A DNA stretch of 64,000 nt from Phyllobacterium pellucidum (GTDB lineage: Bacteria; Pseudomonadota; Alphaproteobacteria; Rhizobiales; Rhizobiaceae). The first letter of the stretch is position 1; each line of letters starts with the position of its first letter. Below, piece after piece: positions 9,498 through 17,854 of the stretch. Under the pieces are notes generated by a model. That model saw only the letters and a list, made by a program, of their open reading frames with translations. It was not told the origin of the DNA and made no database searches. A program made the position numbers and the translations under genes. The stretch is taken from positions 930,001 to 994,000 of the forward strand of contig NZ_JABUMX010000002.1 in NCBI RefSeq assembly GCF_013327855.1, given 5' to 3'.

Positions 9498-9999
9498 TTC
9501 ATCTCCTCCACAAATGGTGCCCGGCCACACCCGCTTTAATCCGGATTGTCCCCACACCTTGGTACACGCAGCCAACCTACCCCTGGATGCGAGATTGCGG
9601 CGAGGAGAGTGCGCGAAGTTTCGCGCAAACCTGATCCCGAGCCTCCTAGAACGGAATATACAAACCGTTGTGCTCAGTTTCTGAAATATTTATTCCATTT
9701 TATCGTTCAAGCGTCAAGCAAGATTCAATTTGAAGCGGCAATAATTGCCGGTCTAATTTTGCACGGCTGTGCAACTGGAAGTGGTTTCTGACGATGCTGA
9801 TAGGCGAAACGATCGATGCATCGTGTACGACTTTGGTCCGATTGACACCTTTTGCACCAACTCGAAATATGCAGCGTTTGTTTAATCGGTTTAGGTTGGC
9901 ATTTTGGGAGGAATGCGACATTCGACGCCAGTCGATATTTGAAGGCAGCGCCCATTTGCGCATCAACACATTTTTCAAGAATTCATTTGGGAGGAGACG
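9498..9999. other. Long divergent intergenic region between ibpA and the GH92 gene
   Basis: 500 bp without a supportable gene, AT-richer than its surroundings. It holds the palindrome at 9682-9697 described separately and a second exact palindrome CGGCAAT-A-ATTGCCG at 9736-9750 of unknown role. The GH92 ribosome site GGGAGGAG sits at its right end. Promoters for both divergent genes must lie here; I could not fix -35/-10 boxes. Confidence 0.5.
9682..9697. promoter_or_regulatory. Palindromic operator candidate for the inositol transporter (IolR-like site)
   Basis: TGAAATATTTATTCCA: arms TGAAATA and TATTCCA differ from perfect dyad symmetry by one base. A closely related sequence precedes iolC (1850-1865) and single arms lie between iolR and the iolY-like gene. 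Shared occurrence before inositol genes makes an RpiR-type IolR site the simplest reading. Confidence 0.5.
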
Positions 10000-12900
10000 A
10001 TGATGATTAGACGCACCTTGGTGGCGTCCCTGCTTGGTTGCACGATATTGACAGGTTGCGACGGCAAGGACGAAGCGCCAGCACCAACCAGTACGTTTGC
10101 AGCGGATGTTGAAACGCTCAAGCACGACAATGCCGCGCTCAAGGACGATAACGCTTCCCTGAAAGCAGCGGGCGAGGCGGCCAGCGTGCAAATCGCTCAA
10201 TTGCAGTCACAGGTTGCGGAGAGCAAAACCACCGACAGTGTTGCGACAACGGCTATGTCAGATGCCATCAACCGCCTGCAAAGCCAGTTCGACGCCCTGC
10301 AGCAGTCTGCGACTGACACCAAACAGTCGGACGACGCGTTCAAAGCCAGCCTGCAAGCCAGCCTGGACAAACTGGTCGAACTTTCGAAAAATCCGCAACT
10401 GACCCCAGCCGACCGCATCGCGCTTGACGGGTTGACCGGCACGCTCAAAACGATGGGCGACGGCATTGCCGCCACCGCAAATGTCAAGGATTTGGAAACT
10501 GTAAAGGCCAAACTGGCAGAGCTGCAAAAGAGCCCGCAGCTCACGGCCTCCGACCGTACAGCCCTTGATGAACTTGGCGGCAAGCTCAAGGGCCTGAGCG
10601 ATGATATTGCCACGGCGGTCAAGACCGCAGGCGACGACAGAACGAAACTCACAGCCGCCAGCGACAGCATCAAGCAGTTGCTTGAGGCGATGAAATCCAA
10701 GGCGGACACCACGACCGTTGCCGCTCTCGGCGAGCAGCTGGCCAAACTGGCAGAGCTGCAAAAGAGCCCGCAGCTCACGGCCTCCGATCGTACGGCCATT
10801 GATGAACTCGGCGGCAAGCTCAAGGGCCTGAGCGATGATATTGCCACGGCGGTCAAGACCGCAGGCGACGACAGAACGAAACTCACAGCCGCCAGCGACA
10901 GCATCAAGCAGTTGCTTGAGGCAATGAAATCCAAGGCGGACACCACGACCGTTGCCGCTCTCGGCGAGCAGCTGGCCAAACTGCAGAGCGCCTTCGACGT
11001 TTCCGCCAAATCCAGCGCCGAGACCGCAAGCAAAATCGCCGCTCAACTGGCCGCGATCGAAGGTTCGATGGCCAAGCTGGTTCCGGACGATTTGACCGCC
11101 TACGTCAACCAGTTTGTCGGCACCGCCGACGCCAAGATGGCCGAAGGCGCAGTTGCCGTCGCCGCCGGCAAAGGCGGATCGCTTTCGCCAGGCGCGGGCG
11201 TACCATTCGGCATGGTCTTCTGGGCGCCGGAAAATCATTACAATTGGGAGTCGAAGACCTGGCCTTCCGGTTATTACTGGAGCAATAATGGGACAACAAA
11301 GGGCATAAAGGGTTTCAGCCTTACCCATATGAACGGCGCAGGCTGCGCCGGCAATGGCGGTGAGTTTCCCATGATGCCGCTGACCGGCGCCTCCTTCGAC
11401 CTTTCCAAGGGTATTACCTTTTCCCACGCCAATGAGTCGGCGGCGGCGGGATACTACCAGGTCAAGCTCGACTCAAACGTCAATGTCGAACTCACCGCGA
11501 CTGCGCGCACGGGTTTCGGCCGTTTCGTCTATCCCGCCGACGGAAAAGCCTTTCTTTTGATCGATCCGACGCGCACGAATGTACGCAAAGGGCAGTCCGG
11601 TGAAATCAAGGTTGCCCCGGACTCGCCCCGCGCCCTCGTTGGCAGAGCGCAGACCGGCGCGTTCTGTGTTCCGTACAATGGTGACGATAAGCCTGATGCC
11701 TTTATCTATGCCGAATTCAATCAGGACTTCGTCGTGACGACGATTGCCGGCGCGCCGGCATTGGAGTTTACAACGGTACCCGGCAAGCCAACCGATATCA
11801 TGATGAAGGTCGGTGTTTCATTCGTCAGCCAGGACAACGCCAAGCTCAACCTTCAGCAGGAAAGCGTCAAGGAATGGAATTTCGACGCCGCAAGAGCGGT
11901 GAATCGAAAGCAGTGGAATAACAAGCTTGGAACGATCAAGGTCGATTGGGACAAGGCGAAGAACAACGATTATTTCATCCATCAGAAGCAGAAGCTCTAC
12001 ACTTTTTTCTTCAGGTCATTGCTTGCGCCGACGATCGCAAGCGACGTCGATGGCAGCTATATGGGTTTTGACCGTCAGATCAAAAAGGCTGAGGCGGGAC
12101 ACGTTCAATACACCAACTTCTCTGGCTGGGATATTTACCGGCAGCTTACGCCCCTTCACGCCCTGTTCTTCCCGAAAGAGGCCGCCGATATGGCCCAGTC
12201 CATGGTCAATATGGGCAAGGTGTGCGGCGCACTGCCCCGTTGGGTCAACTACAGCAACGACAAGGGTGTCATGTCCGGGGATTCCGGGCCTATCATTGTG
12301 GCTCAGGCACATGCCTTCGGCGCCACGAATTTCGATACGGAATCGGCGAGACAACTTATGGTCAATGCCGCCGATGATCCGGTCGCGCACTGCCAGGGCA
12401 AGTCGATTGCGGATGTGCGGCTCGGCTATCTTTCCCGCGGCTATATTTTCAGTGCTGATTGGAACGGCTATATCTCGACGAGCCTCGAACTCGCCGCCAG
12501 CGACTACGCTGTCGGAAAATTCGCCAGCAAGCTTGGCGACACCGCTAATGGCAACCGGCTGATTAACCAATCCGCGAGCTGGAAGAACTCGCTGAATAAA
12601 ACGGGTGCCAAACCGGTGATGGCGCAAAAGGGTCGTGACGGCAAATGGGGCGGCTCCTGCGCGCCAAATGGCTGCTTCATGGAAGGTTCGGACGAACAAT
12701 ATCTATGGATGGTGCTGCACGATCTCGGCGGGCTGGTCGATGAACTCGGCGGTGCGAAAGCGACATCCGACAGGCTTGACGTGTTCTTTACTGAATTGAA
12801 CGCCGGTGAAAAGAGCAAGCATGCCTATCTTGGCAACGAGCCATCATTCGGATCGCCCTGGGTCTATAATTGGACGCAGAACCCGGCCGGAACGCAGCGC

Positions 12901-13431
12901 GTGGTCCGCCGAATGGTCGGGACAGTCGAGGACTTCCAAAACAAGAAAGACGCCGTCTTCGAGCTCAATCCGGCGGGCCTCCCAGGCAACGACGATCTCG
13001 GCTCGATCTCAGCCATGTATGTGTGGGGAGCACTTGGCTTCTATCCGGAAATTCCAGGAGAAGGCGGCGTAAGCCTCCACTCGCCGCTGTTCCCGGCGAC
13101 GCAACTGCGTCTTGCTGACGGTAAGGCCGACGTGGCCATCAGAGCTGCGAATGCGCCAGCAACCTATACCCAAGGCCTCCGCCTCAACGGCGTGCTGTAC
13201 GACAGCACCTGGCTTCCGGTGGAAAATCTGATCGCCAACAGCCTGGCGACTCTTGACTTCACCCTTGGCGACGACCGTCGCAATGGGCAACGCTGGCAAC
13301 GCCGGCAATTCTCCCGCCCTCACCCGCTAAGGGAAAGGTCTGGGAAAAGGCTTCGTACAAGGGCCTGGCTGCCGCGTTCAACAATTGCGGCATCGGCGGC
13401 CTTGCGACATCGTGCATTACCACTTCGATGA
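10000..13431 (+). CDS. Lipoprotein GH92 alpha-mannosidase with repeated helical N-terminus (frameshifted near its 3' end)
   Basis: Exo-acting alpha-mannosidase of glycoside hydrolase family 92, predicted lipoprotein: signal peptide with lipobox LTGC and Cys at residue 20. Residues about 30-360 are helical and low in aromatics, with heptad-like HDNAALKDDNASLKA and repeats of the pattern PQLTxxDRxAxDxLxGxLK. The GH92 region starts near residue 365 (YVNQFVGTADAK) and includes GAGVPFGMVFWAPENHYNW, GFSLTHMNGAGCAGNGGEFP, GWDIYRQLTPL and GSDEQYLWMVLHDLGG. After LDFTLGDD (about 13275) the frame turns into nonsense and stops at 13431, while the true continuation is in another frame. GGGAGGAG precedes ATG 10000; a second ATG follows at once. 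No mannan-related neighbours are visible. Confidence 0.85.
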   Translation: MMIRRTLVASLLGCTILTGCDGKDEAPAPTSTFAADVETLKHDNAALKDDNASLKAAGEAASVQIAQLQSQVAESKTTDSVATTAMSDAINRLQSQFDALQQSATDTKQSDDAFKASLQASLDKLVELSKNPQLTPADRIALDGLTGTLKTMGDGIAATANVKDLETVKAKLAELQKSPQLTASDRTALDELGGKLKGLSDDIATAVKTAGDDRTKLTAASDSIKQLLEAMKSKADTTTVAALGEQLAKLAELQKSPQLTASDRTAIDELGGKLKGLSDDIATAVKTAGDDRTKLTAASDSIKQLLEAMKSKADTTTVAALGEQLAKLQSAFDVSAKSSAETASKIAAQLAAIEGSMAKLVPDDLTAYVNQFVGTADAKMAEGAVAVAAGKGGSLSPGAGVPFGMVFWAPENHYNWESKTWPSGYYWSNNGTTKGIKGFSLTHMNGAGCAGNGGEFPMMPLTGASFDLSKGITFSHANESAAAGYYQVKLDSNVNVELTATARTGFGRFVYPADGKAFLLIDPTRTNVRKGQSGEIKVAPDSPRALVGRAQTGAFCVPYNGDDKPDAFIYAEFNQDFVVTTIAGAPALEFTTVPGKPTDIMMKVGVSFVSQDNAKLNLQQESVKEWNFDAARAVNRKQWNNKLGTIKVDWDKAKNNDYFIHQKQKLYTFFFRSLLAPTIASDVDGSYMGFDRQIKKAEAGHVQYTNFSGWDIYRQLTPLHALFFPKEAADMAQSMVNMGKVCGALPRWVNYSNDKGVMSGDSGPIIVAQAHAFGATNFDTESARQLMVNAADDPVAHCQGKSIADVRLGYLSRGYIFSADWNGYISTSLELAASDYAVGKFASKLGDTANGNRLINQSASWKNSLNKTGAKPVMAQKGRDGKWGGSCAPNGCFMEGSDEQYLWMVLHDLGGLVDELGGAKATSDRLDVFFTELNAGEKSKHAYLGNEPSFGSPWVYNWTQNPAGTQRVVRRMVGTVEDFQNKKDAVFELNPAGLPGNDDLGSISAMYVWGALGFYPEIPGEGGVSLHSPLFPATQLRLADGKADVAIRAANAPATYTQGLRLNGVLYDSTWLPVENLIANSLATLDFTLGDDRRNGQRWQRRQFSRPHPLRERSGKRLRTRAWLPRSTIAASAALRHRALPLR
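10507..10974 (+). repeat. 234-bp in-frame tandem duplication inside the GH92 lipoprotein gene
   Basis: Two units, 10507-10740 and 10741-10974, are almost identical: I count five base differences, only one of which changes a residue (ALDELGG versus AIDELGG). Each unit encodes 78 residues beginning AKLAELQKSPQLTASDR. An older, diverged relative, KNPQLTPADRIALDGLTGTL, precedes them. The phase is exactly three-divisible, so copy number changes would lengthen the helical stalk without breaking the frame. Confidence 0.93.
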
Positions 13432-14081
13432 TGGTCCCGACACCCAACGACAGCGTCTATTCAACTGGCGGCGTCCCTGGAACGAGCATCGATGGGACGA
13501 CGCTCAAACTCGCCGATGTTAATTCGGAGGGATTGAAACTCATTGCCGGACTTTTCGATGCGCTACCGACCCAAACAAGACTGCATCCGCTGGGCCGCGA
13601 CAACGTCATTTCCTACGGGCAGATTGTAAAATTCGACAAGCCATTGAAGGGAAATACGCTTTTCGTTCTCGGTGCAGGGTCGAGCGGCACCGGCAGCGGC
13701 AAGGCGATCTTGACCTTCAGCGACGGCACGAGCGAAACCGTAAGCATATCCTTGCCGGATTGGACGGACCCCACCGCATATTCGCCGCCAGCAATAGGCG
13801 CGACAGGCAGCACTGATGCACAAAAGCTTGCTGCTTATAGCGCCGACTCGACCAAAGGAAACGGCTACAGGATCGTGTATGAAGCGGATGGACGCCTCAA
13901 ATGGGCCGGCGGTAAAACCACGACGAAGGCAAGGCTCTACTACCAGGCCATCAAGCTGTCGGGGACAAAGGAGATTGCCCAGATTGAACTGCCCGACATG
14001 GCAAGCAGTTCCAGCACGTCTCCTCCTTCCAACCTGCTTCATATCTTCGGCATTAACGCCGCGGATGTGAGCTACCCCTGA
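13275..14081 (+). pseudogene. Out-of-frame C-terminal part of the GH92 mannosidase
   Basis: From about 13275 the frame that continues the protein reads PSQWATLATPAILPP, then GKVWEKASYKGLAAAFNN and onward without a stop to 14081 (about 268 codons). It joins smoothly to LDFTLGDD if one C is restored in the GACGACCG stretch, giving GDDPSQW, the usual GH92 ending. The tail after that is rich in Ser, Thr and Gly and contains TILTFSDGTSE-like beta-sandwich sequence, a likely C-terminal carbohydrate-binding or galactose-binding-like domain. The separate ATG at 13428 has no good ribosome site. The break may be a genuine mutation or an assembly error. Confidence 0.8.
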
Positions 14082-14103
14082 TCTGCAAGGCGAGATTGAA
14101 GTA

Positions 14104-14131
14104 GAATTGGCCACCGCAAGGTGGCCAATTC
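14104..14131. terminator. Hairpin after the GH92 gene
   Basis: Exact 12-bp stem GAATTGGCCACC / GGTGGCCAATTC with loop GCAA, 22 bp after the GH92 stop. There is no strong T-run, so terminator assignment is by position. Its core GGCCACC...GGTGGCC recurs in the hairpin at 14388-14413. Confidence 0.55.
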
Positions 14132-14222
14132 ATTCCGGAATGTTGGTAGAATATGCTGTTTGCATCCGCACCTTCGAGCGCTGCGGCCGGTCAATTTCTT
14201 CTCCCACCACTCGAAGCTTCGC

Positions 14223-14387
14223 TCAATTGAGCGATGCCTCCTTCGCGGCTGGACCACTATAAGGCGGTGCGTCGTAAAATTTATCGAGCGCCGCTTTCAA
14301 CGGTTTGCGCGCTTCCTCCGAATAGTGGGTCGAGTGCCCGCCCTCGAACAGCTTCACCGGTACGCGCTGCCCCAGCCCCGCAACATT
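14223..14387 (-). pseudogene. Short C-terminal gene remnant, possibly serine carboxypeptidase (S10)-like
   Basis: Reading the minus strand through this gap gives FNVAGLGQRVPVKLFEGGHS, then THYSEEARKPLKAALDKFYD and APPYSGPAAKEASLN, ending in TGA at 14223-14225. It looks like a genuine protein tail: a Gly-Gly-His motif with the spacing of an alpha/beta-hydrolase catalytic His, followed by a helix ending KFY, as at the end of bacterial S10 carboxypeptidases. No start or body of such a gene exists upstream; the reading breaks at the hairpin 14388-14413. I take it as the leftover of a deleted gene; the family name is tentative. Confidence 0.4.
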
Positions 14388-14413
14388 GAAGTGGCCACCT
14401 GGGTGGCCACTTC
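14388..14413. terminator. Second GGCCACC hairpin with T-run
   Basis: Exact 12-bp stem GAAGTGGCCACC / GGTGGCCACTTC around a two-base centre, followed on the + strand by GGTTTTC. It resembles the hairpin at 14104-14131 and bounds the gene remnant on the other side. It could be an intrinsic terminator or a repeat end. The remaining 147 bp to the next gene hold nothing recognisable. Confidence 0.45.
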
Positions 14414-14560
14414 GGTTTTCTAGAAACCGTATTGAATGAGAAATGGATACAGGCCGCGCCTTCCCATCCGTCTATTGCATCGCACTGCCTTGACTGATCG
14501 CGGACGTCCGGGGACCGGGCAGATGGAGGAGCATAATATCTGCGCCTGCCCAGACCGTTT

Positions 14561-15388
14561 CTAAACCAGCCCGGCCCTGATTCCGTCCATGCTGTCCCGG
14601 ACTGCCTCGGCCGGGTTTTCGAGCTGCTGAACTTCCTCGGCAAAAGGCTCGAAGGAAAAGGCGCCGTCATACCCCTGATCGATGAGCGCGCGCATCTGCT
14701 CGATATTGCCGAGCCGGTCCTCGGCGTCGACCAGCACCCGATGCGGATCGCGCATGGCGCTTACCGTGACGTCCGGATCGGTCACCCCGGAAATATGGAC
14801 GAGGCCGGTCATCGCCGGGAAAAGTTCCGGCTCGCCGGCAAGATGATGGTGGAACGTGTCATGCACGAGCTTGAACCGCTCCTCCCCGCCGACCGCCTGA
14901 ATGGCCTCGACGGCCTCACGCTTCGAGCGCAGGGAGCAAACCTCGAAGCCGAGCGGCTCGACATAGCCGATCAGGCCACGTTGTTCGAGAATGGGCTTTA
15001 GCCCCTTCAGCGCAGAGCGCAGGTTCGCCTGGCGCTCACCATCCCTTTGCCCGGTGCCGTCATTGACGGGAACGAGCACCAGTGCCTTGGCGCCGACGTC
15101 CCTTGCATAGTCCGCAAGTTCTATTGCCTCTTTCTCGCGCTCCGGTGACCAGTCGTTGAAGCGCTGCAGCGCGTTGATCGTTGCGATTCTCACGCCGACC
15201 TCATCAGCCAATGCCTTCACTTCGCTCGCGTCCGTGCCGTCCATGATGGCGTTGCCGCCAAGATCATTGCGGATCTCGACATCCTTGAGGCCAAGCGACT
15301 TTGCCAGTTCAAAGAATTTGCGCGGCGAAAGCCCGGGAGCGACCATATGATTGAGAGCAAAAACTGGATGCGAAATTGTGTCGGTCAT
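14561..15388 (-). CDS. TIM-barrel sugar isomerase/epimerase (IolI/IolE/MocC-like)
   Basis: 275-residue AP-endonuclease-2-type TIM barrel, the fold of inosose dehydratase, 2-keto-myo-inositol isomerase and MocC. Visible features are KSLGLKDVEIRND near residue 30, VGYVEPLGF-like IGYVEPLGFEVCS (metal Glu), KLVHDTFHHHLAGE (Asp and His metal ligands), VHISGVTDPD and FSFEPFAEEV (final metal Glu). ATG 15388 behind GGGAGGAAATC is the start; a longer frame upstream lacks a ribosome site. It lies downstream of the LacI-type regulator, with a matching operator between them. Substrate unknown; an inositol or inosamine derivative is plausible from the mocDEF-like neighbours. Confidence 0.75.
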   Translation of the reverse strand: MTDTISHPVFALNHMVAPGLSPRKFFELAKSLGLKDVEIRNDLGGNAIMDGTDASEVKALADEVGVRIATINALQRFNDWSPEREKEAIELADYARDVGAKALVLVPVNDGTGQRDGERQANLRSALKGLKPILEQRGLIGYVEPLGFEVCSLRSKREAVEAIQAVGGEERFKLVHDTFHHHLAGEPELFPAMTGLVHISGVTDPDVTVSAMRDPHRVLVDAEDRLGNIEQMRALIDQGYDGAFSFEPFAEEVQQLENPAEAVRDSMDGIRAGLV

Positions 15389-15491
15389 GTGATTTCCTCC
15401 CGAAGATCCGAACGTCGCGCAAGGACGTTGCCGTTGGGCGTGAACATCTGTCGTGATCGCCTCGTCGTCAATCACCATGATGAGCGAAAAA

Positions 15492-15507
15492 CTATCATTC
15501 CTGATAG
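15492..15507. promoter_or_regulatory. LacI-type operator upstream of the isomerase gene
   Basis: Inverted repeat CTATCA-TTCC-TGATAG, in the gap between the regulator stop and the isomerase start. It has the same half-site (TGATAG) as the palindrome at the regulator's own start, indicating that the regulator controls the isomerase as well as itself. Confidence 0.65.
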
Positions 15508-15526
15508 ATTCGGTGGTGACGAGACG

Positions 15527-16600
15527 TCAGATATTCTCCGGCAGGTAGATGTCGAAGGGCAGGAAGGTCTGGCCCGGTGCATTGGCCGCGCCCCGCTCGA
15601 TCGCATGGCCCATGAGGTCGACGAGTTCGCGGCAAAGCCGCTGCAGCGGCGTGGAGATCGCCATTGTAACGATGTTGTCGGCAAGCGCGGCGCGCGATTC
15701 CGGCGTGATCTCATTGACGATCATCACCGGCGGCGATTTGATGCCCGTTTCCCGCAGCGCGGCGATTGCCCCCTCCATGCCGCCACCCGCCACATAGCAG
15801 CCCGCAAGGTCGGGATGGCGGCGCATCAGGTCGAGCATGGCCTCATGGGTGATCTGCCGGGTTTCAAGGTTTACCATCGTATCGAGAACGGTGAACTCCT
15901 GCGCCTCTTCGCGGAAAAATGCCCGAAAGCCGATCTCGCGCAGTTCGTGACCGTGATAGCGATGGCTTCCAACGAAGATGACGACCTTTCCGGGCTTGCG
16001 CGCCGCCTTGGCAATCATCCACGCCGCAGTCCGCCCGACCTTGCGATTGTTGACGCCGATATAGCCTTCGCGCACCCCGGCGGCGAAATCGGACAGCAGT
16101 GAGAAGACCGGAATATCCTTCTGCTTCAATTCCTCTACCTCAGCGGTGATCGCCGGATGATCCGGCGCAACCAGGCCGACCGCCCGGCACCGGCCGGCAA
16201 GCGGCCTCAGCTTGGCGACGATATCTTCGGGCGATTGCGAAGCGCAGAATTCAACCTGGGCAATGCCGCGAAAATGCGCGGCTTGCGCAACGGCGTTTTC
16301 GATCTCGCGTGCAAAGCTTTGATAGAATTGATGACCCGGCTTGCTGAGCAGGAAGCCAACCTTGTATTCCGGGAGTTCCTGACGCATGCGCTGGCGAATA
16401 AGACCGGCGGCGTGATAGCCGATCGTGTTGGCCGCCTCATAAACGCGCCGCGCCGTCTCTTCACGCACCGGCAGCCGGTTGTTGAGCACCCTGTCGACCG
16501 TGGCAACGCTGACACCAGATTCCCGCGCAAGATCAGCAATAGTCGGTCGGTTCGCCAATGTCTTCTTCGCCTGATAGATTCTATCATCGTTTCCTACCAT
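15527..16600 (-). CDS. LacI-family transcriptional regulator with periplasmic-binding-protein-like sensor
   Basis: 357 residues. The LacI HTH is at residues 19-45 (TIADLARESGVSVATVDRVL plus NNRLPV), the hinge about 45-70, and a sugar-binding Peripla_BP core follows with KVGFLLSKPGHQFYQSFA and GCYVAGGGMEGAIAALRETG. The predicted ATG start at 16600 places the palindrome TGATAGATTCTATCA within codons 5-10; an in-frame TTG at the codon before ANRPTIAD would exclude it. It sits between the isomerase (same strand) and the divergent desaturase/ferredoxin operon, and the operators on both sides suggest it governs both. Confidence 0.85.
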   Translation of the reverse strand: MVGNDDRIYQAKKTLANRPTIADLARESGVSVATVDRVLNNRLPVREETARRVYEAANTIGYHAAGLIRQRMRQELPEYKVGFLLSKPGHQFYQSFAREIENAVAQAAHFRGIAQVEFCASQSPEDIVAKLRPLAGRCRAVGLVAPDHPAITAEVEELKQKDIPVFSLLSDFAAGVREGYIGVNNRKVGRTAAWMIAKAARKPGKVVIFVGSHRYHGHELREIGFRAFFREEAQEFTVLDTMVNLETRQITHEAMLDLMRRHPDLAGCYVAGGGMEGAIAALRETGIKSPPVMIVNEITPESRAALADNIVTMAISTPLQRLCRELVDLMGHAIERGAANAPGQTFLPFDIYLPENI

Positions 16601-16621
16601 GGCATGAGGGTAAATGATAGA
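16572..16621. promoter_or_regulatory. LacI-type operator and half-site in the divergent promoter
   Basis: Exact palindrome TGATAGA-T-TCTATCA at 16572-16586 overlaps the 5' end of the regulator gene, and a half-site TGATAGA lies at 16615-16621 toward the desaturase operon. With 15492-15507 this makes three TGATAG-type sites around the regulator. Confidence 0.7.
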
Positions 16622-16711
16622 ATTTCCTCATCCTCGATTGAGGCGCGGCAGCCATACTCATAATATCCCGGCGACACGCATTTCCATTGCATCGATCTGG
16701 GAGGTCACGCA

Positions 16712-17815
16712 ATGAACACAGCCAGCTTGGCGGCGCCGACAAAAAGGGATTACAGCCTCATCGGCCGGGATTCCCGCCTTGCCGTGGAATCCGGTCTCGC
16801 CGCTGCCGAGTGGTATCATACTGACATTCCGCGCAAGCAGATGAAGGAACTGATGAAACGCAGCGATGGCCCCGCCATTCGCGATACGATCATCTGGCTC
16901 GGGAGCATGACCATCCTTGCCGGTCTTGGCATCTACTTCTGGGGCAGTTGGCTATGCATGCCCTTCTTCCTCGCCTACGGCGTGCTCTACGGCTCCGCAT
17001 CTGACAGCCGCTGGCACGAATGCGGACATGGCACTGCATTCAAGACGCGCTGGATGAACGACGCGGTCTATGAAATCGCCTGTTTCATGATCATGCGCAA
17101 CCCGATCACCTGGCGCTGGAGCCACACGCGCCATCACACGGACACCGTTATTGTCGGCCGTGATCCCGAGATCGCCGTCATGCGCCCGCCCGACCTCTTG
17201 CGCCTCGTCCTCAACTTCTTCGGCATTCTCGACGCCTGGCACGCGATGACCGATCTTGTCCGCAATGCGTCCGGCATTGTCAGCGCCGGGGAAAAGACTT
17301 TCATTCCCGAACAGGAACAGCCCAAGGTCATCCTTGTCGCGCGGATCTGGGCGGCGATCTATCTCGCGACCATCGCGCTTTCCATCTATATGGGCTCGAT
17401 ACTGCCGCTGATGATCATAGGCCTGCCCCGCCTTTATGGTGCCTGGCACCATGTCATGACCGGGCTTCTGCAGCATGGCGGCCTTGCCGACAATGTCATC
17501 GACCACAGGCTCAACAGCCGCACGGTTTACATGAATCCGGTCAGTCGCTTCATCTACTGGAACATGAACTATCACGTCGAGCATCACATGTTCCCGATGG
17601 TGCCCTACCACGCGCTGCCGCAGCTCCATGCCATGACCAAGCACGACCTGCCCGCGCCGAACCCATCCATTCTCAGCGGCTACCGCGAAATGATCCCCGC
17701 CTTCATTCGCCAATTGCGCAACGAGGACTACTTCCTGAAGCGTAAACTGCCGGCAACGGCAAAGCCCTACCGCGAGGCGTTTCACAACGAAACTTTGGCG
17801 TCCGCGGCGGAATAG
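16712..17815 (+). CDS. MocD-like membrane fatty-acid-desaturase-family oxygenase
   Basis: 367-residue integral-membrane di-iron protein of the FA_desaturase family. The three histidine boxes are present: HECGH (102-106), HTRHH (138-142) and NYHVEHH (about 289), with hydrophobic pairs near 60-95 and 205-240. GGGAGG precedes ATG 16712. It begins an operon with a Rieske ferredoxin and a ferredoxin reductase, the arrangement of mocDEF, which in Rhizobium leguminosarum demethylates the rhizopine 3-O-methyl-scyllo-inosamine. The same trio occurs in strains not known to use rhizopine, so the true substrate (a lipid, or an N- or O-methyl compound) is open. Confidence 0.78.
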   Translation: MNTASLAAPTKRDYSLIGRDSRLAVESGLAAAEWYHTDIPRKQMKELMKRSDGPAIRDTIIWLGSMTILAGLGIYFWGSWLCMPFFLAYGVLYGSASDSRWHECGHGTAFKTRWMNDAVYEIACFMIMRNPITWRWSHTRHHTDTVIVGRDPEIAVMRPPDLLRLVLNFFGILDAWHAMTDLVRNASGIVSAGEKTFIPEQEQPKVILVARIWAAIYLATIALSIYMGSILPLMIIGLPRLYGAWHHVMTGLLQHGGLADNVIDHRLNSRTVYMNPVSRFIYWNMNYHVEHHMFPMVPYHALPQLHAMTKHDLPAPNPSILSGYREMIPAFIRQLRNEDYFLKRKLPATAKPYREAFHNETLASAAE

Positions 17816-17854
17816 CCGGGTCTGTATCCAGGACAATATTCGGGAGGAATGAAT

